Positions 1 through 10,984 of a DNA stretch of 64,000 nt are shown here, piece by piece. The position numbers were made by a program, and so were the translations under genes. The stretch is from Astropecten irregularis. Lineage: Eukaryota > Echinodermata > Asteroidea > Paxillosida > Astropectinidae. The notes under the pieces were generated by a model. It made no database searches. It had not been told where the DNA came from and worked only from the letters and a program-made list of their open reading frames with translations. Each line of letters starts with the position of its first letter. Positions within the stretch are counted from its first letter, which is position 1. The stretch covers positions 8,700,614 through 8,764,613 of the forward strand of contig OZ020247.1 in assembly GCA_963971285.1 (NCBI GenBank), given 5' to 3'.

Positions 1-330
1 CAAAATGAAGATGGTTGACTGAAGCAAACTGACCAGAATGTCTTCAAAATCATCCTTAAGAGCCAACTATGCTCTAAAGAGTTATACACCTTATTCACGG
101 TGCATCCATCCTTCATTTGAAGCAGTGCAATCAAACCGAGGCTTGGATTCAAAGTAGTCCGGCACCCGTTTTCATTTCAGAATTGATGTTATCTTTTCCA
201 ACGGGTATACAAGGAAGGTGACAAGATGGATGCACCGTGAATTAGGCCTATTCCCATTGTACACTGTGATCGATCGTAACCCCATAAGGCTCAAGGTTTC
301 AATATTCTGAAACTATAAACTGCTACTTAC

Positions 331-444
331 TGGATCTGAAAGAATGACCACTTCTACCGTGGCCTTGCCAGGCGTGTCCAGACTGACCAGTGGAGTAACG
401 ATGGTCTGACCGGCTGCCTGCATAGAGCTCTGAATATCTGGAAG
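331..444 (-). CDS. GLOD4: GLOD4 exon 7 (residues 209-246), last one in the window
   Basis: The exon follows CCTCCAAACAG and encodes [16 protein letters not shown], then [20 protein letters not shown] and DP, ending at CCA|GTAAGT. Vertebrate GLOD4 continues DPDGHEICFVGDEAF from this point, so at least one further exon lies left of position 1. Nothing in 1-330 reads as that exon. Confidence 0.93.
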
Positions 445-3400
445 CTGTTTGGAGGGACAGGAGAAGAGAAGTTCAAAAATGTAACTTAGGATCACCCCAA
501 ATAATCAATTTTTCGAATACAGTAGAACTGTGCTATAACGAACATGGTGCGATCCACAAATTGGGAGCCAAGGATGATGTTCAGTATCGCTGAATGTTCA
601 GTCAAGCGATGCTCCTAACAGCGACATTCCACTGTACAGACTGTGTCTGATTCCACTGGTCTAGCATGCAGAATTAATATTTGAATTCCAAGACGCCGGA
701 CACTGCAGCTTTATCATATAAAACCAGAGGAAGGTTACTGCACAGTTTATACTGTACATGAGAAGACTAGCATGAATACATCACTTACTATGGGTGATGA
801 GAATGCCACAAAGGCACCAGTGGTCGATTTCACGAAACGCGTCTTATTTTAGGATTGATCTCAGGAAGATAGGAAGAGTGTCGGCTGTAAGATCGCTCTT
901 GGCTATAGCCCCTTTCACACGAGCGTCCATAACAAGGGTCCTCGGTGATCGAAGACACTTGTCTGTCACCTCGGGCGATTGCTATTTTTTAGCAAGGTTT
1001 CACACTACACAAAAAGCATGTGTGTCATCGCTCCCCTGACAGCCAATATTTCACTGGAAAAATGGTACACAACATAGGCCTACACAAATTGCACCAGCAC
1101 GGCATGCTCGGCGAACATTCTAGAACAAAATTTGTGGTGAATTTGTATTTCTTCACAAAGCTGATACTTATAATAGTTGTCCTTACAGTTGTTAAAATTA
1201 TTCTCCTATGATTATTTGTCTCCTGTTTGACAATTAATTTGAATCCCAAAGAAACTCAAGGGCAGTACGGCAACGTAAGGGTTTTGTCCGACACAGACAA
1301 TTCTTGGACAAGTTGTGTGTTACCGTTCAAGGCACATCACAACACACGTAAACAGTGTATACGTATGTAAACATGCTAAGCAAGTGACGCGTTCTGTGCA
1401 TGCGGTATGTGCACAAGGATCCTTGTTATTCTGCACGAACCTTTCACACGACGCATCCTTGCTATTTAATCCAGGTTTTAACATGGATGTGATTTTTTGT
1501 AGTAGGTCTCGATCTCTGTTAAAATAGCAAGGGTCCCTGGTGATTTTTTTAGCAAGGATACCTTTCACACGACCCTACTTTGTAACATGGATGCGATTTT
1601 ATCAAGGGACCCTTGTTAAAAGCTTGCTATTTGGTCTCGTGTGAAACGGCATTATGACACGTCCTAATAAGACTGATTTTACCAAGCACGTCTTATGCAA
1701 GATCCGTCTTTAATTTTACTATTAAAACTGTAATTTATTGGAAGAGGATGACATTACAAATGCGACAGCTGTACCATGTTCAATTGATTCAATTGGAGAA
1801 AATGCATGCAACAGCCGTAGTCTTATGAGTGCAGCATGCATGAGGTAAATTCAAGATGGCTGATTGGTTGGTGCGTGTGTAATTTGTGGCAGCAGCCAGA
1901 GATTTGGGACACAGCCTTTTAATATTGTTTATACTTGGTGGCAAAAAAAGGAAGATCGTCTGTGAAAATCTGAAAAGGGCAAGTTCAATAGACAGCTCTG
2001 CATGATGGTATTATTTATACCTGCTCCCGTGGACAGGAGAATGCAACGCGGCCGTATGCCGTGCCTCGGTCAATCTTAGCACCCACGTCCTTCAGTTCCA
2101 GCTTGCACTGTCCGTCACCGAAGCCGAGCAAGGCCGATTTATCCGTCTGTTCGTAGAGCTTCATGCCGCACAGCTTGGTCCAGTATTCTGAGGTTGTGTT
2201 CCGGAGGGTAGGAAGAGGTGGGAGGGGGGAGAAATGGTTGAAGGAGGAAGAGGAAAAGAAAAGATGATGCTTAATAATATGATAATGGAGGATGCTTATA
2301 AAGAACATGATCCGTCTTTGACGCTCACGGGCGCGTATTACTATTATTCCTGGTTAATCGGGCTACATTTACATTTCGGAAACAATCTCAAGGCCTGGCT
2401 GCTTAGAGTTTGTTGAAGGTCATGGCTTAATGAGCCAGGGGTCGATTTGACGAAGCCCTACGATCAATCGTAACTCGAGTTACGAAGGGTAACCAATAGT
2501 GGATTCGAATCCAGCCATGGGCTAGTGGTGTTTGAGTCCTTGGTTAACCAAGCGCAAAGTCATTTCTACCCTCACAGGTACCCATTTACTCCTGGGTAAA
2601 GAGGAGCAATGTGTGACAAAGCATCTTGCTCAAGAACTCAAGTACCACTAACCTATGGCTGGATTCGAACCCACTATTGGTTACCATTCGTAACTCGAGT
2701 TACGATTGATGGTAGGGCTTCATCAAATCGACCCCTGGTTCATTAAGCCATGACCTTCAACACACTCTAAGCCTCTCCTGCAGTGTCGTGGTCCACGCCG
2801 TTTTCCCCAAATACATCCTGCTTACCTGTTGACTTGCCTAGATCCGAGACACCAACGGTCACCTTCTTGACAGGATCTGAAATTCCAAAAAGCAAATGTT
2901 GTGCTTAAGTAGCTCTATCAAACTGGCCCCTGATATGTGTGGACACGATAAGAAGTTAAGAAGAAGTGAGAACAGGACCAATGGGAGACTTTTGGAGAGG
3001 GCTGTCGATAGAGGGCAGCAAACTACCAGGCTCCTTAAAACTTTTGTACACGCTGTAAGTACGGCGGTTGTCCAAAAACTCACCGGAAGACGCAGATAAA
3101 TACTGTGAACATTAAATTCAGGCCATTTACAATTAATTTTTATTTTCACAACAGCCGCCCACCACGATTTCAATGCCCGGAAACACAAAGTTAGGTGAAA
3201 TTCTGATGTTTGGTGAGGAATAATGTGATAGGCCTCGCTTGCAAAGTAAAAACTCTGTGCACAAAACTGAATGCTGTTTGCCGTGGGCCACCGTGATCAT
3301 TTGTAATTCGCCCTTTTAATGGCCAATCTCCACAAATTCTGCATTTGTTTGTTCTTGGGGAACTCATGTCCTCCCCTGTCACCACAATCGGACACTGCAC

Positions 3401-6400
3401 AGTATTTACCAGGCATTTTCATTGCGATTATTTACGCCTGTTGTGTTTACGATGAACATTCGTGCACAAAAGCAAGGACAACAAAATTAAGACACTTTTC
3501 CTGAGCCTGGTGAAGCGCGCCCTCTTGTGATTAACAATGGTTAGTCAAAAGTCTCCCATTAAGTCATTCATTAACATCACAGCCTTAAAGTTGTAGTGAC
3601 CCTTGACCTACAAAGGTCACGCAAAGCAGCACGAAACTCAATATGTTAATGACTTCCCTTCCGCCATATTGTTTTGTTGCACACGGTTGCTACGGAGTTT
3701 TGTTCATCAACTTTCAACCTTTTCGCGAGTTTTCGCGCATCATTTGTTACTCTTCCCCTTTGAGGAGAATTGTTTTATCTTCGTGTTTATCGTGAACCGT
3801 GCAGTGACGGTTAATTATTAACTGACTCTTAAGTAAAGAGGAATTCTCGGTCTCGAACCCACGCACGTGTGTGGTCGGGCAATTCGCCCCAGCAGACCGT
3901 CGTAACTGAGTTCGCCCCATTGAACGCTGTGCGTATGTGTACGCACTGTATGGATCGACCACCACTCGCTACTAGCGGATCGCCCGTTCGTATTGCCGTT
4001 CCATACCAGGATATTTAAGTGGGTGAGTGTTGACATTAACAAACATTGATTATCCATCTTATCACTCCTTCATTCTCCCACAAAGTAAATTGATCCTCGT
4101 CCATTAATTAGAATCAAATGATGCTGCTTCCCATTTATCATCATAACACCTGTACCTCCACTGGGCGCCTGCTGGTCAATGAGATAGAACGGGTATCCAC
4201 CGGGAGCCTCCACACTGTAGATCCCATCCGACACAGGGAGGAGGGGCCAGTTCTTGTCCCGGGCATTCTGCACAGCTTTGCTGGACTGTATGGTAATCCC
4301 CTGCAAATGGATGGGAATTAGATCAAAATTACAACTTGAACAGTCTTGGAATCGTAACAACATTTCTTCTGGGTTATCGATAATCTTCGCTAAGAGATTT
4401 GTAAAAGCTTTCTAATCAAGTTTGGTGGAAAGTCTGACGGGTCAAAAATTGACCTTCTGGATTCGGCTGGACAGAGCTTTTTAACAGAATTATTTGACAT
4501 TGTCCTATTTCTGGGGTGTTTTTTTTTTTACAAACCTGTTAAACCGTGGTAAAAAGAGCTTGACAACATGTTACAGTCCCCATCTATTAAAGGGATGGTA
4601 CAGAACTGGTGTTTGCGACAAAACCGTTGCTGACAGTGAAAGCACATTATGTAATCCATCATATACCTTAACTGACAAACCTGTAGAAGTTTGAGGTCAA
4701 TCAGCCATCTGGGTCACGAGAAAATAGTGAAAACCCGTGTACGGAGAACTGTACACATTTCAACGAATTAATAAAACGCTTCGAAGCGATTTATTCCAAT
4801 CGGAAAATAGTTTCATTTATTTCTCAACGAATATGGCATTTCAGACAAAAACATTTCATGGGATGTTTTCTCCTATCATCGCCATTATACTGTGTAAGTT
4901 TTATGTCAATCTGTGATTATGAAGTGTATTTTGTCTTACCAATTCTGTACCCTCCCTTTAAGACATATGATCTTTGTGATTTGATCTTTGTGATATGTGG
5001 ATTGTGTTCCACAATCCACACTTGAATGAGCAGCATATAAGCTAGCACGTCTACATAGTTCGGCAGACTAGCACTCTCTCCGCTGAGGATGGCCAGAGCA
5101 CACTGGTTGGTTAAAACGTTGAGAACTTTCCATTATTAGTCATTCTCAGGAACACACAACTTCCGAGAAGAGTGTCATACATGATTTCTCCACAAGTCTC
5201 ACTCAATTTTATGACATTGAAAAGTGAACAAAGAAAAATTGACTGGAGCGGGATTCGAACCGGCGACCTCCTGAATACCGTACAGGCGCTCTACCAACTG
5301 AGCCATCCAGCCCTATGTTGGTGGTGACCCCAATAGTCAACTATCTTTGTTCGTTTGGCAGTCAGAAGCCATGAAACCACGCACACACCGCCACACCCCA
5401 GGGATCGTTTCAATGATACACGCAACAATGCTGCAACCTGGGAACGGCACATGGGGGATCACTCAAAGAGGATACGGCTTTTTTAATTAATATATTCGTG
5501 AAATAACCACAATTTTATGACAACAGAAAGTATGTTCACCTGGAAGTCGTTGCCCAGTTTGTAGTCCTTGATGCCGTAGTTGTACGTCAGCTCTGTCACA
5601 AAATGGCTGTCCTCGGGACCGTAGCCAACCATCGACTTACTCCACCTGCCATCATATGGACTGAAGAGAGAGCATGTTGAGCAATGTTGGTTATTGTTAT
5701 CAACAGGCATGCAACTTAAACTTTCCCAAAAAAGAGGAAATCCCAATTTTTACCATATTTTGTACAGTGTTTTTCACTTTTCAATGGCATAAGAGTGAAG
5801 TGAAAAACATGAAAAAAGAGGAAATCAGCTGATCCGAGGAAAAGTTGCATGACTGTATCAACCTTAATGGTAGTGATGCAGACATGTATTACAACTACCG
5901 GTATAGGGGATGGGGGGATATGCTCCAGACCTCCCCCTAGTGATCTGTGGCAGCGCCCCCTTTTCCCCAAAGCAATTATCATACTGACAATGACCGATGA
6001 TCATTTTATTGTCTTCAGTGTCCCACTTGAAAAGATTAAACAATATAAAGTACACACAAACGTACGTCTTCCTTAAAGATGTGACCTAGCTTTTGAGCCA
6101 TTTGTTGGTTCTTCAGTACTTATGGTACTACATGCAATACATGCATTACCTACAGCAACATGTGTGTCTTGTTGTGGTTTCTCGTTTATAGAAACAAACA
6201 AAGGTGTAATGGATGATTTGGGATCCCCACCAAGATATATGGGGATGGATAGCTTAGTTGGCAGAGTGTCAAAATTTACAATATTTCAGAGGTTCCCAAT
6301 TTGAATCCCTCTTCAGTCACTTCAGTTTGCCACGTGATTTATTTGCTGTTTAGATCATTATTTTGCAGATTGATATTGTGTAAGCTATGTATTGGTACAT

Positions 6401-9400
6401 CACCAGATATCGAATCAAGCTGGCCATGGACAAAAACACTTTAACTTTGTTATTTAAGATCTTGATGGTCACGATTTTATGTACAATCAGTTGGGACTCA
6501 CCCATTACAGGTAGCCTTGCATCCTTCCTCGAATTCTTCATGTCTTAAAAACTTCACAAGTAGAGGAAAGGAAAAGACAGACAAATTATTGAAAATTTAT
6601 TACACATTTTAAAGGGAGAGCAACACTCCAGGGTTACTGGGTAGCCTTATAGTTAAATGGTGATATGGTCCATGTACAATTTTGTACATTCTGTAAAAAT
6701 TAGGTGTAAATTTCTTTGGGAACCTTAAAATTTAAATACTTTTAGTTTGTAGGGGCATAATTGGTTTACATTACAATACCACACCAGTTTAGACTGAAGA
6801 CAATGGGAGACTTTTGGAGGGTCGACGGTCAACAGCGCACGCGCAAACCATGCTTGCGCAATTGTGAGCATGCGCGCGTTGTATTGCGCGTGCGTGCGCG
6901 TGCGCTGTTGACTCAAGAACAACTCTCTAAAAGTCTCCCATTAGGCCCCAAAAAAAAAATTGTTTGTTTGCCCTCCGCGACCGACCGAAAAATCACGAAA
7001 ATCTTGGGTCGCGTTTTTTTTATTTTTTTTTATTCCCTTGTGCAAACTCACAAAATGTCATAATTTGGCCAAAAAAGATCGTTAAAAATATAATTTATAC
7101 TTTCTCAGATATTTTTTTAGCGTTTTGAAACCTAAAAGCACCCATATTAAAGCTGAAAAATATTTTAAAAATTCAAAAAAATCGCCGTACGTACGAGTTG
7201 GATATTGCTTACATGCATCGTGGATCGATCGTACAAACGCTAAACATATTCCGTTTGGCTAATAGCGCTCCGCACTACATTCAGTCAGACGAGTGATTTG
7301 GCTAGCGCGCGTGTACAAAATCCCCAGATGTCAGAAAAACATGCATGCATCACGCGCCGCGTACACGTGAACAAGCACACGTGTGCATTGTCTGTAAAAA
7401 ACAAAACCAAAACAAGGAAAGACAAGAAACAAGAAAAATAAAACATTAAATACTTTGAGATTCTGTTTCCATGATTGTTGATATCCTTTTTTGTGTGTGT
7501 TCTGTTTTAGAAACAATGTGGGAATAACATCCACCGTTTAATAAATCATTGTAGGCCTATATATACTAAAAAAAAAATCGACCGACCAGCCCTGCTGATT
7601 TTTTTTCCGAAGGGCAAACAAACAATTTTTTTTTTTTGGCCTTACACTTCACTGTATTATCAAACTTACAATGACCATTTTGATGTCAGCAAGGTAAGGG
7701 TTTGGAATATTGACTTTTGAGTTTTTAGAGAAACTATTTGGCAAGGGGACAAGTTGGTAATGGGTGAGTTGGTAACGGTGAGTCTGAGTCGGCTAGCTAG
7801 TAGAGGCGAGGGAAAGAATTCCACTGACGGCCATCACTTGTGCACAAACCTATGGGACCAACAGAGGGCGTTTTGATAAAAATGGCTACCGCTGCATTCG
7901 AAGTGTAAGCCTATAAGATAGGAATTGTACTTGTACATGTAGGTCAAAAAACCCTGAAAATCTCACTTTTTAGATAAGCTACACCAGTTTTCACTCCTGA
8001 GATTGAAGTTCATCATGACTTGCATCAAATAAGTTAAACTATTGGAGGAAATAACCATGTTTCCGTCATGGCCGTCAGTGGAATTCTTTCCGAGCGAGTT
8101 GGTCTGTGTAGGCCCGGTCTAATCCATTCAATAAAAATTTGGTTGGTTAGGCCTAGTCCGAGTAACTTGGACCCTAAAAAATCGCCTTTTTTAAACATTT
8201 GGACATGGTCTGGCGATAGTAGGGTCCAAGTACCCTTGTTTGCATTTTGGTTGCAAGAGCTCCATTTTGCAATGTTTTGCCTCTACCCTGAGTCAAAATC
8301 CATGGTGATTTCACCTCCAAAATGATCCCAAAATGTCTCATGCGGCCAGCTATGGACCAAGGGAGAATTGGAGATTCCAATAATGACAAGGTTTACTTAC
8401 ATTTTTTAAAGAAAAGATCATTTTCCCCCTAAAAATGGGCACAGAGACGTCCTATAAAATGAGCACAGTGTCCTTTGGGTCGGCCATCTTGGTTTTTCAA
8501 ATTGTACACTGGCTGACTGGTAGGCTACCTGGAAAAAATTAGGGAAAATATGATCTTTTCTTTAAAAAATGTGAGTAAACCTTGTCATTATTGGAATCTC
8601 CAATTCTCCATTATTGGTCCATAGCTGGCCGAATGAGACATTTTAGGATCGTTTTGAAGGTGAAATCACAGGATTTTGACTTAGGGTAGAGGCAAAACAT
8701 TGCAAAATGGAGCTCTTGCAACCAAAATGCAAACAAGGTACTTGGACCCTACTATCGCCAGACCATGTCCAAATGTAGTCCGAGTAACTTGGACCCTAAA
8801 AATCGCCTTTTTAACATTTGGACATGGTCTGGCGATAGTAGGGTCCAAGTACCTTGTTTGCATTTTGGTTGCAAGAGCTCCATTTTGCAATGTTTTGCCT
8901 CTACCCTGAGTCAAAATCCTGTGATTTCACCTCCAAAACGATCCCAAAATGTCTCATGCAGCCAGCTATGGACCAAGGGAGAATTGGAGATTCCAATAAT
9001 GACAAGGTTTACTCACATTTTTTGAAGAAAAGATCATTTTTCCCCTAAAAATGGGCACAGAGACCTCCTATAAAATGAGCACAGTGTCTGTTGGGTCGGC
9101 CATCTTTGTTTTTCAAATTGTACACTGGTACACGGAAAAAATTAGGGAAAATATGATCTTTTCTTCAAAAAATGTGAGTAAACCTTGTCATTATTGGAAT
9201 CTCCAATTCTTCCTTGGTCCATAGCTGGCCGCATGAGACATTTTAGGATCGTTTTGAAGGTGAAATCACAGGATTTTGACTCAGGGTAGAGGCAAAACAT
9301 TGCAAAATGGAGCTCTTGCAACCAAAATGCACACAAGGTACTTGGACCCTACTATCGCCAGATCATGTCCAAATGTTAAAAAAGGCGATTTTTAGGGTCC

Positions 9401-9804
9401 AAGTTACTCGGACTAGTCCAAATGTTAAAAAAGGCGATTTTTAGGGTCCAAGTTACTCGGACTAGGTTAGGCCTAGGCCTACATCATAAATGAAGAAAAT
9501 GGCTACATCATCATCTTATGGTTACATAGTCAGAAGTAAAGTATCACAGTGCCTACTCACTCATTGCATAATGCATGATGACAAGGCAGTTTTCGTACAT
9601 GATCTGTACTGTCAATGTCATTTTTGTCAACACTGAAAACTACAGTAACGTTACACTACAGACTCGATCAGTGAATAAAAAAAAATGGAACAAACGTAAT
9701 ACTAATAGGCCTACCTTCATTCCAAGGACGTCGCGATAAAACCCGGCTGTTTTGGTCCTATCTCCGACCTTGAATACAAAATGCAATGCTCTGCGAGAAG
9801 TCAT
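331..9804 (-). CDS. GLOD4: GLOD4, glyoxalase-domain-containing protein 4 (seven 5' exons; 3' end off window)
   Basis: Seven exons (9804-9715, 6551-6502, 5660-5540, 4300-4156, 2876-2826, 2187-2021, 444-331) join in continuous phase to 738 nt, 246 codons, without a stop. Every junction has GT/AG. The product follows vertebrate GLOD4 almost residue by residue: [13 protein letters not shown] at the start, [40 protein letters not shown], then a second module with QCKLEL, AFSCP and [18 protein letters not shown]4 has two tandem vicinal-oxygen-chelate (glyoxalase/bleomycin-resistance fold) modules, here about residues 1-135 and 136 onward. A glyoxalase reaction is not established for the family, so the catalytic role is left open. 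Vertebrate GLOD4 is about 300 residues, so roughly 50 C-terminal residues are missing to the left. The introns carry several fold-back repeats; no exon is broken. Confidence 0.95.
905..1650. repeat. Fold-back repeat with CTTTCACACGAG ends
   Basis: CCTTTCACACGAG near 906 is inverted as CTCGTGTGAAAC at 1637-1647. Between them CAAGGGTCC / GGACCCTTG motifs, AGCAAGG and CCTTTCACACGA recur several times in both orientations (about 930, 1410, 1440, 1540, 1605). It looks like one or more nested short inverted-repeat elements inside GLOD4 intron 6. No coding capacity was seen. Confidence 0.5.
2021..2187 (-). CDS. GLOD4: GLOD4 exon 6 (residues 153-208)
   Basis: The exon follows an AACCTCAG acceptor and ends GAGCAG|GTATAA. 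It encodes [20 protein letters not shown], then [15 protein letters not shown] and [15 protein letters not shown], the core of the second VOC module. The first two bases complete Glu153. 167 nt, ending in phase 0. Confidence 0.94.
2398..2775. mobile_element. Family C fold-back element enclosing a SINE-derived inverted pair (C1)
   Basis: The arms begin with GGCTTAGAGTxTGTTGAAGG and contain the family-C core (GTCGATTT.. to ..CGTAACTCGAGTTACG). Inside, a TTCGAATCCAGCCAT segment and the following ~30 bp are present in both orientations. The loop is a minus-strand SINE tail with the track GGTACCTGTGAGGGTAGAAATGA also seen at 42.8 kb. It lies in GLOD4 intron 5. Confidence 0.75.
2826..2876 (-). CDS. 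GLOD4: GLOD4 exon 5 (residues 136-152)
   Basis: A 51-nt exon between a TTTCAG acceptor and an ACAG|GTAAGC donor. It encodes [16 protein letters not shown], the first strand of the second VOC module, corresponding to PVLKVTLAVSDLQKS in vertebrates. It is too short to be found by length but is fixed by phase (one base in, one base out) and homology. Confidence 0.9.
2979..3562. mobile_element. Family E long member (584 bp)
   Basis: The terminal inverted repeat AATGGGAGACTTTT is at 2979-2993 and its complement AAAAGTCTCCCATT at 3547-3560. The ends are the same as the ~145-bp family E elements at 6.8, 12.2 and 32.2 kb, but the interior is different and longer, so this may be a less-deleted relative. 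It starts ~100 bp upstream of GLOD4 exon 5. Confidence 0.6.
4156..4300 (-). CDS. GLOD4: GLOD4 exon 4 (residues 88-135 and part of 136)
   Basis: The exon starts after TTTGCAG and encodes [20 protein letters not shown], then [20 protein letters not shown]. Of two possible donors I chose GAG|GTACAG. The single carried G joins AT of the next exon to make Asp136, giving ..SGDPVKKVT.., which aligns with the vertebrate ..SDPVLKVT... This exon ends the first VOC module. Confidence 0.92.
4587..4961 (-). mobile_element. Family B TTAA element, diverged copy
   Basis: TTAAAGGGATGGTACAG at the left and CTGTACCCTCCCTTTAA at the right bracket a diverged copy of family B in minus orientation. The block ACCTGTAGAAGTTTGAGGTC and the reversed TTTCTCGTGACTCAGATG region identify it. 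It is flanked by TTAA on both sides, in GLOD4 intron 3. Confidence 0.65.
5083..5130 (+). ncRNA. Degenerate hammerhead-like motif (Penelope-type)
   Basis: CTGAGGA (a CUGANGA core) at 5083-5089 is followed by a 7-bp stem (TGGCCAG / CTGGTTG, loop AGCACA). Then comes TTAAAACG where GAAA plus the stem III start would be expected. The core A-run is altered, so it is probably inactive. See the other three motifs at 49.3, 54.1 and 60.0 kb. Confidence 0.35.
5241..5312 (-). pseudogene. tRNA-like sequence (pseudo-tRNA or SINE head)
   Basis: Read on the minus strand, 72 nt fold as a tRNA: acceptor GGCTGGA/TCCAGTC with one G-U pair, D stem GCTC/GAGC, five-base variable loop, B box GGTTCGAATCC and a TTTTT run just after the 3' end. 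Two faults argue against function: position 33 is C, not U, and the anticodon and T stems each hold one mismatch. The nominal anticodon GGT would read Thr. Short inverted flanks (AACAAAG.. / ..CTTTGTT) put it inside a ~130-bp fold-back. Confidence 0.6.
5540..5660 (-). CDS. GLOD4: GLOD4 exon 3 (residues 47-87)
   Basis: The exon follows a CTCTCTTCAG acceptor and ends CAG|GTGAAC. It encodes [20 protein letters not shown], then [10 protein letters not shown] and [11 protein letters not shown], the most conserved block of the first VOC module. The split Gly47 codon is completed by the first base. 121 nt, phase 2 to 0. Confidence 0.95.
6238..6310 (+). repeat. Degenerate tRNA-derived SINE head
   Basis: GGATAGCTTAGTTGGCAGAG (A-box-like) is followed 25 nt later by GGTTCCCAATTTGAATCCC (B-box-like, with an insertion). 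The head resembles the tRNA-like sequence at 5241-5312. It is too degenerate to be a tRNA gene. Confidence 0.5.
6502..6551 (-). CDS. GLOD4: GLOD4 exon 2 (residues 31-46 and part of 47)
   Basis: This 50-nt exon encodes [16 protein letters not shown] plus two bases of a Gly codon. It follows a TGAAG acceptor with a pyrimidine-rich tract and ends at GG|GTGAGT. The sequence [11 protein letters not shown] is diagnostic of GLOD4. Phase 0 in, phase 2 out, matching the next exon. Confidence 0.92.
6802..6942. mobile_element. Family E fold-back element (E1)
   Basis: AATGGGAGACTTTT / AAAGTCTCCCATT ends with near-complete inverted arms rich in alternating CGCGCACGCGC. It abuts the next element (6943-7648) directly. 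Confidence 0.75.
6943..7648. mobile_element. ~700-bp inverted-repeat element with A-tract ends
   Basis: The left end AGGCCCCAAAAAAAAAA then TTGTTTGTTTGCCCT is inverted at the right (AGGGCAAACAAACAA, T-tract, GGCCT). A CGACCGACC motif lies just inside each end. The AT-rich interior has no convincing reading frame. A piece with the same CGACCGA/T-tract motif lies at 54.29-54.36 kb. Confidence 0.65.
7811..8096. mobile_element. Family D fold-back element (D1)
   Basis: GGAAAGAATTCCACTGACGG at the left is inverted at the right (CCGTCAGTGGAATTCTTTCC). The arm region includes TTGTGCACAAA and ACAGAGGGCG. The second copy is at 16.1 kb. Confidence 0.75.
8148..9475. repeat. Four-arm compound inverted repeat
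   Basis: A ~270-bp segment (CCGAGTAACTTGGACCC.. to ..AAAAGATCATTTT) occurs four times in alternating orientation: about 8156-8430 plus, 8545-8780 minus, 8780-9045 plus and 9150-9415 minus. A fifth short end piece lies at 9416-9466. The outer ends are both TTAGGCCTAGTCCGAG-like. All open frames here are by-products of the repeat. It sits in GLOD4 intron 1, ~240 bp from exon 1. Confidence 0.85.
9715..9804 (-). CDS. GLOD4: GLOD4 exon 1 (residues 1-30)
   Basis: The ATG at 9804-9802 opens [20 protein letters not shown] and continues to LGMK, matching the N-terminus of GLOD4 proteins, which fixes the start. The base at -3 is A. The exon ends in AAG followed by a GTAGGC donor, phase 0. The His at residue 8 lies in the first beta strand, where VOC-fold proteins often place a metal ligand. 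The leader and promoter must lie just right of 9804; no TATA box is evident. A 900-bp inverted repeat begins only ~160 bp upstream. Confidence 0.93.
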
Positions 9805-9965
9805 TATTGATGAGTTTCTTGTAAAACAGTAAACAAAAAAAATCAGTTTTATTTACACACATAACACTGCATCCCATGCTTTTCGTACCGTCCGTGCGGA
9901 CCGAACGCACAGTACTACGCCCTCATGCGCCCAAGTACGCACAACTTTATAAAGTACCCAAAAAC

Positions 9966-10868
9966 TACGGAAGTGCATTTAGGACATGAGTAAAAAAAAA
10001 AATAGGGGTCTGCTATTCCGCCCGGGCGGATTACTATTCCGCCCGGGCGGATTAACAGCGGAATGGGATATACCGTGATGTATGTCTCGTGGTATGTGTT
10101 ATTTGGTAGTCTTGGTTCCAATACCTTCGTTGTTGCTTTCCCGCGGCCCATAGGGCGCCCCCGCGCGGCGAATAAGGGGAGAATTATGTCTCGGAGTTCT
10201 GGACCGTCATGGACCGTCACGGAGGTCTTGGATATTTTGTATTTGAGGGCGGGGCCAGATTATGGTAATAACACACAGCACGTATATGCTGATTGGTTAT
10301 GCAAAATGCCAGCTGAGCTGTACATGTGTACAGTACAATGAACAAAGCCATGGTGTGCATGTATGTGGCCGTCTTGGTGAGTTCGTTGCCTTGAAGGCAT
10401 TGCTATATAGGCGACGACATTATGATAATGAAATTAACTGCTTTCCTCAATAGTCCTTAAAGTCTTTCCCAAAAAGTTTTATACTGCATGATATGCCTAT
10501 GCAGCGTGACATAATGCCCCAGGCCATCGAAAAAACGTAAATACGCATACGGTCAACAATTTTTGTCTGGAAATCCAAGGGAGATTTGACGAAAAGTAAA
10601 GAAAAAAGTTAAACATCGCTTTACAAAACAAAACTATCAAATACCTTCGTGACGGTCCAAAGTCTCCCCATATCCGCCGCGCGGGGGCGCCCTATGGGCC
10701 GCGGGAAAGCAACAACGAAGGTCTTGGAACCAAGACTACTAAATAACACATACCACGAGACAAATCCCCATTCCGCTATTAATCCGCCCAGGCGGAATAG
10801 AAATCCGCCCGGGCGGAATAGCAGACCCCATTTTTTTTTACGCATGTCCTAAATGCACTTCCGTACCT
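9966..10868. mobile_element. Large fold-back element, ~270-bp arms, ~390-bp loop
   Basis: ACGGAAGTGCATTTAGGACAT at the left is inverted at the right (GTCCTAAATGCACTTCCG). The arms run inward through doubled CCGCCCGGGCGG palindromes, GGTATGTGTTATTTGGTAGT, CCTTCGTTGTTGCTTTCCC and GCGGCCCATAGGGCGCCCCC. The loop (about 10245-10630) shows no gene. It begins ~160 bp upstream of the GLOD4 start codon. Confidence 0.85.
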
Positions 10869-10984
10869 ATTCTACACGCATTGAACAATACAATCACGCG
10901 GTCGTATGGCTGTACAAATTGTGCTATATTAGCGTTTCCCCACCGCGGTGCACTGCACGCAAGGTAAATGACTGAACAAGCCTT

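Noticed and set aside
5241..5312. Functional tRNA-Thr (GGT) gene
   Set aside because: Position 33 is C, two stems carry mismatches, and GGT is not a normal eukaryotic Thr anticodon.
8068..9336. Several frames of 60-86 codons with shared peptides such as [17 protein letters not shown]
   Set aside because: The shared peptides reflect the four inverted DNA copies, in both orientations, not a protein family.
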